Shown here: piece by piece, positions 12,758 through 20,297 of the stretch
How the letters are laid out: every line of letters starts with the position of its first letter
Numbering within the stretch: position 1 is the stretch's first letter
Assembly (NCBI RefSeq): GCF_932526225.1
Contig: NC_064046.1
Span: 560,001 to 620,000, forward strand
Origin: Nematostella vectensis
Taxonomy: Eukaryota > Cnidaria > Anthozoa > Actiniaria > Edwardsiidae
Reading direction: 5' to 3'
Length of the DNA: 60,000 bases
Notes under the pieces: model-generated
The model's database searches: none
What the model saw: only the letters and a program-made list of their open reading frames with translations
Told to the model about the DNA's origin: nothing
Made by a program: the position numbers and the translations under genes

Positions 12758-15700
12758 CTGGAATGAAAAATAAATAACTTGAGCAAAATCAAAATAACTC
12801 CAGCTTAGGAAAAATAATTTCAGCTTAAGCAAAATAAATTAGCTGAAGAAAACTATTTTTGGCTAAAGCAAAATAATTTTACCTAAAGAAAAATAATTAT
12901 AGCTAAAGAAAATAATTTCAGCTAAAGAAAAATAATTTCAGCTAAAGAAAAATAATTTTACCTAAAGAAAAACAATTTTACCTAAAGAAAAATATTTTTA
13001 GCTGGATGAATGAAAATTCTCCCCAGAGTGAAACAATTTGTAGAGATAACCTTTCGATGCAGTATCTACGGACGGAGCTTTTCGAAAACGAAGACGTGAC
13101 TCACTTTGCGTGCACGATATCAACAAGCAAATACTAGGTACACGCATGCGCTGAAAAGCTGTGGACGGGCTGTTTCAAAATGAATCAGAATCGTGTGGAC
13201 CTAAATCTTTTTGAAAACGGAATGTTTTCTACTTGGGGACAGGGTCTGAGTTGCTTACCAGTTTGTCGTTCCATACGGAATACGACGGTCTCCCTTCGCT
13301 CATTCCTTTGATACTCATACCAAGCACTGCTAGAATGGCTAGTGGAGAGATCACCTTCCAGCACCATTTCCAGATAAACCGCGGTGGCTTGTTCGTCATG
13401 TACTGGATATCGTCACTAAATCTGAAGAGATACAATATTCTATGATCACTATTTTCAACAGCCATATTTTACATTATAGGCGACATCTTCATGCTCGTTG
13501 TCATCACCAACACCTCCATTACCATTATCATTATTAGCATAATCATTATTATTACCATCATCATCAACATTATAACCACCGTCATAACTAAACCATTAAC
13601 AGTATCATTATCATCATAATAATCGTCAGCACCATTATCATCACCATCTTCTTCACCAATCACCATTATTTCCAATTTTGCCATCATCATAATCATCATC
13701 ATTATAATCATCATCAACATAATCATCATCATTACATCATCATTATCACCATCACCATCATGATCATCATCATTACATTATCATTATCATAATCGATCAT
13801 CATCATCATCTCAATTATCATCATAATGATCACCATAACCATTTCCTTTTTCCGTTCTCGCGGTTTTAGACCTCGGTCCTCACCTGTCTATTCCATATAT
13901 GTAAGAAATGGCGATACATTCCACCAACGCGATAATCAGTAACGGAATGCCCGAACAGTAGCCATCCACCAGTTGTACCCAGTACTCCCCAGAGTGCTGT
14001 ACCAAAGGGAACCCAAGCACGCATATCACCAACGATATAAGACCTGTTAGAACAATGATATTTCACCTTGGACGACCGAACTAGGAACCCAATTTAGCAG
14101 TAATGCTAAGCTAATAAAATGACAATTTGGTTTCACATGAATTATAATAAATTCTGAAAGCTAACAACCCTTCTATTCGACTCGTATCCGACCACGGAAC
14201 ACAGCTTTGTGGAGGGAGGAAAACTAACCCCCCCCCCCCGACTTTTTAGAGCAAAAGCAAGAACTAGCTAAGGCAAGTTCAAACCTCGTGCTGTCAATTT
14301 CCAATGCTCAGTGCATATACCTGCAGAAGCCGAGCAAAGATTCATCGACACTGATTATTTATTGCATGCATTTTGCATTGAATGCGGCTCAATACAAGAA
14401 GAGGTTTGAACTTAGGGCGCGTTTATGTACTCGTGATTCCGGAATGTGAATGGTTAGAATAGAAAAAGCGCGCGCTCGTTTATCCCGCGTTACCATTCCG
14501 GAATAGAATGCAGGCCATTTCACCCATTCTGCTACCTGTAGCAGAATTGCTCGAATGCTATTCTGAACATTATCTACAAACCATTTCCATTCCAGAACGA
14601 TAGGAAAAAACGCGCCCTTAGACTAACCCATCTCACGTCGAAATTAGGAATCGATTTTAGAACTCAGTGGTGAAAGATACAGGTACTGCAGAGTGACGCT
14701 CTGCAAATTCTCCCCCAGGCCCCCATTAGGTTATTTTTTTTTCATCCTTGTTACAAACCTGAGACGTATTCTTTCTTCCAGTTTGGAAGGAGCTTCATGT
14801 CCCGGATGGGAGTGACCACGCCCTCCAGCATACCGAACTCCGTATCGATACCAACTGTGATAAGCATGAGGAAGAACATGACCGCCCACACCGGGGCCAG
14901 GGGCATCTTGTTAATGGCGTCCGTGAACACGATGAACGCCAAGCCCTGGCCTTGGGAGATCTATATAGACATAGGTAAGGTGGTTAGAAGGGGGTAGGTA
15001 TTTAAGGGTAACTATAAACGCCAAGCCCTGGCCTTGGGAGATCTATATAGACAAAGGTAAGGTGATAAAATAGGGGGGGTGGGTACTTGAGAGCCACTAA
15101 TTATTACAGACTCTCAGAGTCTCATAAAGTGTTCTCTCACCTCAAGGAACTGTGTCTTATTACAGACTCTTAGAGTCTCGTTAGCGATGACGGAGGCGTT
15201 CTTGATGACATCACTGATCTCCCCCTGGTTGACCTTGTCCCAGTCGGGCATCCCCTGGGATATTAGCCCAGTCACGTTCAACATCCTCTCGATGTCATTT
15301 CGCTTCTCTTCCAAGCAGGTATTCATCCGGTCTTGGGCCTGGAAGCCTGAAAGGGCAGGTACATATTACCAGGCCCGTACCCAGGATTTTTCTTGGAGGG
15401 GGTGGGGGGTGGGGTTGGGTGCAAAATCCAAAAAAGTGGACCTTTTTTTTTGGGGGGGGGAGGGAGGGGGAGAGAAGAGTTTTCTGATAAAAATCTGACC
15501 ACCCCCGAAAGAACCAAAAGGGATTGTTTGACAGTATCTCCACGGGACGTTCATTGTCGGATTCGGCTACAAATGCAAGTCTGACCAAATCTAGCTTATG
15601 CTTTATAGTTTATAGCTTAATAGCACGTCTATTGGGAACCGAAAGTGGGCTTTAGGCCGTTGTGTGTTGGGGGGGTGCGTTCGCACCCCCTGCACCCCCC

Positions 15701-18700
15701 TGGCTACGGGGCTGATTACGTATGGTGAATGAGGTGGACTTAAGTTTGTTCGTGTTCGGCTTTCTTTTAAACGACTGCCATTTCAATTAAAGGCCCTTTT
15801 CTAAAAAAAAAACTCCAAAACATTCAGCTAGGTACAAATTATATGATATTTGTGATCATCCATGGGAAAAAATGGGTGGGTGGGTGGGAAATTCAGGCAA
15901 GATTCTGGCAGCGCTTTTATCCATCTATATAAATTATATATAAATCTCTTAAAATTTCTCGTAAAAAATTTCAGAAACTTTTTTTTTAACAGCGTGATGC
16001 TGTCCGTATCTTCACGCTAGTCATATCAGATAAGTAATATCAGATTAGATGTGAAGCGCATTTGGTCATGTCTCGCCATGTTAATTTGCGCTATTCAGAT
16101 GCTTAAAATAGCTTCGTTTTACTACTCGTCCACTCAACTGTAGCTTCAGGTGACTAAAGTTACCTATGAAACAGAAGACCACGATGGAGGCGTAGATGGA
16201 AGTGGCGCAGTTTACGAAGCAAACCGTGATAGCGTCACGCGTGGAGTCATTCTTCATGGGGTTGTAGCTGGAAAATGCGATAAGTGAGCCGTAAGCCACG
16301 CCCAAAGAGTAGAAGATTTGTACAGCGGCGTCCAACCACACGAGCGGATCCTTCAACCGATTAAACTAAGAACGGGAGAAGAAGGTAAGAATTACCATAA
16401 TATAAAAAAAATATTCGGTATTATGCTTGTAAGGACTATTTCAATGCGTTTTAAAGAGATTAATTGAGATTCCGCCACGGCTGAGTCTTTGCTTGTTCGA
16501 CTACTGAAGTTAGCCGAAGTTAAAGTTTTGCCCACATTTCATTTTAGCGCATATTCGATAAAAAAGACGTCTTTCGTCGCATCAACGCGCCTATCTGTTG
16601 CCTACCTGTAAGCGGTAATCTACACGACACATACCTCTGGTACAAAAATAGTCTAAGTCCGTCCTGATAACCTTATTCACACGACACATACCTCTGGTAA
16701 AAAAGTAGTCTAAGTCCGTCCTGATAACCTTATTCACACGACACTTACCTCTGGTACAAAAGTAGTCCAAGTCCGTCCTGATAACCTTATTCACACGACA
16801 CATACCTCTGGTACAAAAGTAGTCTAAGTCCGTCCTGATAACCTTATTCACACGACACATACCTCTGGTACAAAAGTAGTCTAAGTCCGTCCTGATAACC
16901 TTATTCACACGACACTTACCTCTGGTACAAAAAGTAGTCTAAGTCCGTCCTGATAACCATCCAGGTGGACTCCACGGAAGAAGAAGATGATGAGTAGAAT
17001 GAGAGGCAGCGTCGCAGTAATGTAAACGATCTACAGAAAAGAGTAACGAGGAGAATGAGAACGTATTTTAAAGAGAGAACCATGATCGTGGAACACCTTA
17101 GCATGGAACACATGGTCATGGAACACCTTATCATGAAACACATGATCATGGAACACGGGATAATGGAACACATGATCTTTGGAACACAGAATCATAAACA
17201 CATGGTCAAGGAACACATGATCATGGAACACAGGATCATGGAACACGTGCGAGGTAAAAGAGAGTACACTATCGTAAAATCTCCCCGTGCCTATTCTGAC
17301 CGCCATTTTTTTAAATACTATCGCTCAACCGACCCCTCTGCGTCCGTACTTTCCAAAATGGCGCAATTCCAAGTTAGCGAACTCCGGGTTTTATAAGGCA
17401 GAGGTAGCCTAAACCCCTTCCACGTTACTAACCTTCCCTGTTACTTTGATTCCCTTACACATACACAACCAGACGAGGATCCATGTAGCGACCAGACAGC
17501 CCCATAGTTTCCAGTTCATCCCACCTCCATCCTCAATACCGCTAGAAATTCCTAACGTGGTGCGGTACCAGAAATACTCCGTGGGCTTAGACACGTCGCA
17601 CGCGGGAACAGGTTCCATTCGCGTGATGTTCCCTATTGTCACTTTGTGCGTGGGACACGCAGCCCAAGGTAACGGCGATTGAAACGATTGTACAAAATAG
17701 AAAACACACCAACTAATGACCACATTGTAGTATAAACACACTAAGAAGCAAACGACGACAGACGCTATCCCGACCCCTCCCAGGTACGGGGAGATTTCGT
17801 TCCATACTCCTATAGAGCCTTTACGCATTCGTTGACCGATGCAGAGTTCCATGTAATATAGCGGGATTCCTTCCACCGCAAGCATGATTCCGTAAGGAAT
17901 AAGAAACGAGGCTGACAAGATAAAAACATGGTTGTTAGATAGAAGGCTCAAGGCAAATAATGTAGTTAAGGTCGCACAGGCCCGTACCCAAGGGGGGGTG
18001 CAGGGGGTGCGAACACCCCCCCTCCCCCACAACGTTCGAAAGTCCACTTTCGGTTCTCAATAGACGTGCTTTTTGTAAACAAAACTATAAAGCATAAGCT
18101 TGGTCACTCTGGTATATCATCAATCCATAAGTCAGATTTTTTGTAGCCAAATCCGACAATAAACGTCCTTGGAGATACTGCAAAGGCATAAAAAAGTCAC
18201 TTTTTGTTCTTTGAGGGGTAGTCAGATTTTTATCAGAGAACTCCCCCCTTCCCCCGGGAAAAATTAGGTCCATTTTTTGGGGGGATTTCGCACCCCCCCC
18301 CCCCCCCCCCAAAAAAATACGGGCCTGTCGCATCTGTTGCTTTAGAATAGCGTGCTGCCATAGCTTATAACTATGGCTAAACATAAGTTGTATGGCGGCT
18401 GCCTGAAGGCGCCTTCCCATGCCTTTAACTCGACCACGTCTGAATCTGCGCTCTAGTAATTCAGCATCTAGCTGCGATGAGAGTGATTAGCTACTCCAAT
18501 TTAATTTAAATGTTCTCACCCTCACGTAACCATTCCTCAACCTATCCCACCCTACCCTGTCTTCCCTTGCCTTACCTTAAATGTTTTGATTTAATATTAT
18601 TTTAATAATACAATTATTTACTTTGAATATCCTAACAATGGTAACATTCTCACCTCCTCCATTTTTGTGGCAAAGATGTGGAAACCTCCAGACATTACCC

Positions 18701-18990
18701 AGTCCAATAGTGTACCCAACAAGCGTTAATAAAAACTCCGTTCTGTTGTTCCATCTTTCTCTTTTATTCGCGTGTTTAAATTTTGCTTTTCTCTGTTGAT
18801 AGTCCTCTTCCTCTTCTCCAAAACCATATCCATTCTGACTGATTGACCCGGACAATGCTCGTACCTCGAGTCGCGAGCCTCCCATATTTAAAAACTGCGA
18901 CGAATCGCTATCCGGGAGTCCGAGGGACCCCGAGACGTTCCGATGAAGCCTTGACTCGTCCACTGTAAGGTGGTTATTAGATACTGCCAT
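12365..18990 (-). CDS. SLC6-family sodium-coupled transporter, nine exons, complete
   Basis: A predicted plasma-membrane Na+/Cl- dependent transporter of the SLC6 family, most like the SLC6A18/19/20 neutral amino acid group. Coding exons: 18990-18654, 17911-17433, 17030-16920, 16365-16164, 15346-15141, 14960-14759, 14043-13884, 13421-13259, 12757-12365. All introns are GT-AG and all phases agree, giving 2,253 nt (750 residues plus stop). Hallmarks: TM1 GLGNVWRFP followed by an NGGG loop split by intron 1; exon 2 has [14 protein letters not shown] and ISPYLGGVG, then a short extracellular loop 2 with two cysteines and an NIT sequon; exon 4 has [14 protein letters not shown]; exon 6 has [13 protein letters not shown]. 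The long extracellular loop 4 in exon 5 is typical of the SLC6A15-20 branch. The C-terminus carries a lysine run. I chose ATG 18990; an in-frame ATG at 19074 would add 28 residues. The exact substrate is unknown. Nearly every intron carries a repeat or transposon. Confidence 0.93.
12835..13005. repeat. ~20-21-bp AT-rich tandem repeat in SLC6 intron 8
   Basis: About eight units of roughly GCTAAAGAAAAATAATTTCA. On the transcribed (minus) strand each unit carries TTTTTCTTTAG, which resembles a 3' splice site. The array ends ~80 nt before the real exon 9 acceptor. Confidence 0.85.
13259..13421 (-). CDS. SLC6 gene exon 8 (TM11)
   Basis: Encodes [20 protein letters not shown] and [14 protein letters not shown], then SVWNDKL (about residues 566-620). 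This matches the family's R-F-x-D-D-I-x-x-M-T-G/N region after TM10. The acceptor is ATCTCTTCAG; the donor is CTG/GTAAGC, phase 0. The open frame continues 30 nt past the donor. Confidence 0.9.
13480..13850. repeat. CAT/ATT trinucleotide-rich tract in SLC6 intron 7
   Basis: An imperfect (ATC)n-type microsatellite. It leaves a long methionine/isoleucine-rich open frame on the minus strand (13469-13732) that is an artefact of the repeat. Confidence 0.9.
13884..14043 (-). CDS. SLC6 gene exon 7 (TM9-TM10)
   Basis: Encodes [20 protein letters not shown] through [16 protein letters not shown] (about residues 513-566). The correct frame is not the longest open frame here; it is fixed by phase 1 from exon 6 and phase 2 into exon 8. 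The acceptor is TTCTAACAG; the donor is GACAG/GTGAGG. Confidence 0.9.
14411..14621. mobile_element. ~210-bp MITE in SLC6 intron 6, copy of the element at 23.07 kb
   Basis: The ends are CTTAGGGCGCGTTTA and AAAACGCGCCCTTAG (inverted repeats), with internal CATTCCGGAAT motifs. The same element lies inverted at 23065-23275 and is easily alignable along its length. The ends resemble hAT-type termini, but no 8-bp target duplication was found, so class is unproven. Confidence 0.75.
14759..14960 (-). CDS. SLC6 gene exon 6 (TM8-TM9 region)
   Basis: Residues 446-512. Begins [20 protein letters not shown], then [20 protein letters not shown], matching the family's (S/Q)GPGLAF(V/I)xFTE region. The acceptor ends TATATAG; the donor is CAG/GTTTGT, phase 1. 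The acceptor and first ~26 exon bases are repeated once, 82 bp upstream in the direction of transcription. Confidence 0.92.
14935..15098. repeat. 82-bp tandem duplication spanning SLC6 exon 6 acceptor
   Basis: Two units, 14935-15016 and 15017-15098. Each contains the 3' splice site TATATAG and the first 26 bases of exon 6. The second halves have drifted (AGGGGGTAGGTATTTAAG versus GGGGGGTGGGTACTTGAG). Confidence 0.88.
15104..15180. repeat. Partial duplication of SLC6 exon 5 end
   Basis: TATTACAGACTCTYAGAGTC occurs at about 15103 (intron) and 15158 (exon 5), ~55 bp apart, with the real donor between them. On the coding strand this copies the last coding bases of exon 5 just inside intron 5. 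Confidence 0.75.
15141..15346 (-). CDS. SLC6 gene exon 5 (extracellular loop 4)
   Basis: Residues 377-445. It starts [20 protein letters not shown] and is rich in sequons (NVT, NAS, NET, NKT), as expected for a glycosylated loop. The acceptor CCCTTTCAG lies only 19-24 nt downstream of a MITE insertion. The donor is GAG/GTGAGA, phase 0, and the exon end is partly duplicated in the intron just beyond it. Confidence 0.9.
15370..15714 (+). mobile_element. MITE A (CAGGCC family), 345 bp, in SLC6 intron 4
   Basis: Terminal inverted repeats CAGGCCCGTACCCAGG and the complement of CCTGGCTACGGGGCTG. A 5-bp target duplication ATTAC is exact (15365-15369, 15715-15719). Subterminal C/G runs; the core aligns with MITE B. 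Its left edge is 24 nt upstream of the exon 5 acceptor border in the direction of transcription. Confidence 0.9.
16164..16365 (-). CDS. SLC6 gene exon 4 (TM6-TM7)
   Basis: Residues 310-376. It begins [18 protein letters not shown] and contains the TM6 substrate-site region ([16 protein letters not shown]) and TM7 ([13 protein letters not shown]). The acceptor is TTCTTAG; the donor is ATAG/GTAACT, phase 1. The open frame runs past the donor into intron 4 without similarity. Confidence 0.92.
16615..16958. repeat. 57-bp minisatellite spanning SLC6 exon 3 donor, six copies
   Basis: The ACCTCTGGT box recurs at 16633, 16690, 16747, 16804, 16861 and 16918, every 57 bp exactly. On the transcribed strand each unit is the last ~38 bases of exon 3, a 5' splice site (GTAAGT or GTATGT) and ~19 bases of intron. 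The rightmost copy is the real exon end. Intronic copies have a changed T run (4, 5 or 6 T). Confidence 0.95.
16920..17030 (-). CDS. SLC6 gene exon 3 (TM5)
   Basis: Exactly 37 codons (residues 273-309) from [10 protein letters not shown] to LRLLFVPE. It joins KVTGK of exon 2 in phase 0, as in the family. The donor is GAG/GTAAGT. The last 39 exon bases and this donor are the parent of a 57-bp tandem array that continues into intron 3. Confidence 0.92.
17080..17255. repeat. ~15-bp minisatellite in SLC6 intron 2
   Basis: About eleven imperfect units of CATGATCATGGAACA. The palindromic ATGATCAT core allows local hairpins. The open frames across it are repeat artefacts. Confidence 0.85.
17433..17911 (-). 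CDS. SLC6 gene exon 2 (TM2-TM4)
   Basis: Residues 113-272. The acceptor TTGTCAG is followed by [11 protein letters not shown], completing the split NGGG-A-FLIPY motif. Contains TM2, intracellular loop 1, TM3 ([18 protein letters not shown]), the extracellular loop with WAACP and PACD cysteines, and TM4. The donor is AAG/GTTAGT, phase 0. The exon's own open frame extends upstream into intron 1, but that part has no SLC6 similarity. Confidence 0.93.
17977..18327 (-). mobile_element. MITE B (CAGGCC family), 351 bp, in SLC6 intron 1
   Basis: Same family as MITE A in opposite orientation. Ends CAGGCCCGTACCC and TACGGGCCTG; exact 5-bp target duplication TCGCA (17972-17976, 18328-18332). The core contains the same GATAAAAATCTGAC and AGCACGTCTATTG blocks as MITE A. 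Confidence 0.92.
18654..18990 (-). CDS. SLC6 gene exon 1 (N-terminus and TM1)
   Basis: Residues 1-112 plus one base. A cytosolic N-terminus with several serines and an acidic EEEED stretch is followed by TM1 ([13 protein letters not shown]). The donor is GTGAGA after GGAGGAG, phase 1. The reading frame stays open upstream to about 19101, and an alternative ATG lies at 19074, so the start is the least certain point of the model. A 5' UTR exon further right cannot be excluded. Confidence 0.85.
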
Positions 18991-19465
18991 AGAGCTGTAT
19001 GTCTCTCCCAGCTCGCATGGTGATTGGAAGTACGTTAAGCCATTAAAAGATCTAGGAAAGCGAAAGAGTCGCATCAGGCCACGCAAAGACAAGAAAGTCA
19101 CGGGGAACGTTTAATTTTTCAAAGAGGCTGATTTTAGCACTTAAGATCATTGTCATGTAGTTGAGAAAATTAGAATAGGTGCCTATTTGTTTGGCAAGTA
19201 TTTTAAGGTTTATTTTGTGGTGATACGATTGCGTGAGAACAAACGTAATTAGTGGTTAGTAGCCTGCAGGGAAAAGTAGATAGTGAACTTGCGGTTGAAT
19301 GAATGCCAGAGTAGAAGGCTTGTGGTGAATGTATCTTTACGCCGTGTGATAGCTCCATTAATTACAATACAAACACACAGCACGGGATTCTTGAAATAGC
19401 TCTAAATTATCGTGATTATCGAGAATCCTCTAGATTATAAAGAGAGTCGGCATCACAAATCGCCC
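18991..19465. other. 5' flank of the SLC6 gene
   Basis: No TATA-like promoter could be assigned with confidence. The SLC6 reading frame stays open to ~19101, with an alternative ATG at 19074. The rest is ordinary AT-rich sequence up to the 44-bp minisatellite. Confidence 0.5.
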
Positions 19466-20297
19466 TACCTATACGTCTATGAAGTTTCAGCTCATTATCT
19501 TACTTGGCTGGCTATACCTCTATGAACCTACAGCCTATTTGCTAACACGGCCTAGCTATAACTCTATGAAGCTACAGCCCATTATCTAACTCGGCCTAGC
19601 TATAACTCTATGTAGCTTCAGCCCATTATCTAACTCGGCCTAGCTATACCTCTATGAAGCTTCAGCTCATTATCTAACTACACCTAGCTATACCTCTATG
19701 AAGCTTCAGCCCATTATCTAACACGGCCTAGCTATAACTCTATGAAGCTTCAGCCCATTATCTAACTCGGCCTAGCTATACCTCTATGAAGCTACTGCCC
19801 ATTATCTAACTCGGCCTAGCTAAACCTCTATGAAGCTTCAGCCCATTATCTAACTCGGCCTAGATATACCTCTATGAAGCTTCAGCCCATTATCTAACTC
19901 GGCCTAGCTAAGCCTCTATGTAGCTACAGCCTATTTTCTAACACGGCCTAGCTATACCTCTATGAAGCTTCAGCCCATTATCTAACACGGCCTAGCTATA
20001 CCTCTATGAAGCTTCAGCCCATTATCTAACTCGGCCTAGCTATACCTCTATGAAGCTTCAGCCCATTATCTAACCCGGCCTAGCTAAGCCTCTATGTAGC
20101 TACAGCCTATTTTCTAACTCGGCCTAGCTATACCTCTATGAAGCTACTGCCCATTATCTAACACGGCCTAGCTATACCTCTATGAAGCTACAGCCCATTA
20201 TCTAACTCGGCCTAGCTAAACCTCTATGAAGCTCTAACCCATTATCTAACTCGGCCTAGCTAAACCTCTATGAAGCTAAAACCCCTTATCTAACGCC
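19466..20297. repeat. 44-bp minisatellite, about 19 copies, upstream of SLC6 gene
   Basis: The unit is approximately CTAGCTATACCTCTATGAAG followed by CTTCAGCCCATTATCTAACTCGGC minus edges, 44 bp. Central copies are nearly identical; outer copies diverge. There are no unique spacers, so it is not a CRISPR-like array. Confidence 0.95.

Noticed and set aside
16591-16908. 105-codon frame with 19-residue repeats ([15 protein letters not shown])
   Set aside because: A wrong-frame reading of the 57-bp intronic array; the exon 3 frame is different and fixed by splice phases.
17409-18047. The whole 212-codon open frame as SLC6 exon 2
   Set aside because: The first ~45 codons are intron 1 and MITE B sequence; SLC6 similarity and the acceptor start at 17911.
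19466-20297. CRISPR-like regular array (also at 55298-55877)
   Set aside because: Units are directly adjacent with no unique spacers, and the genome is eukaryotic; these are minisatellites.
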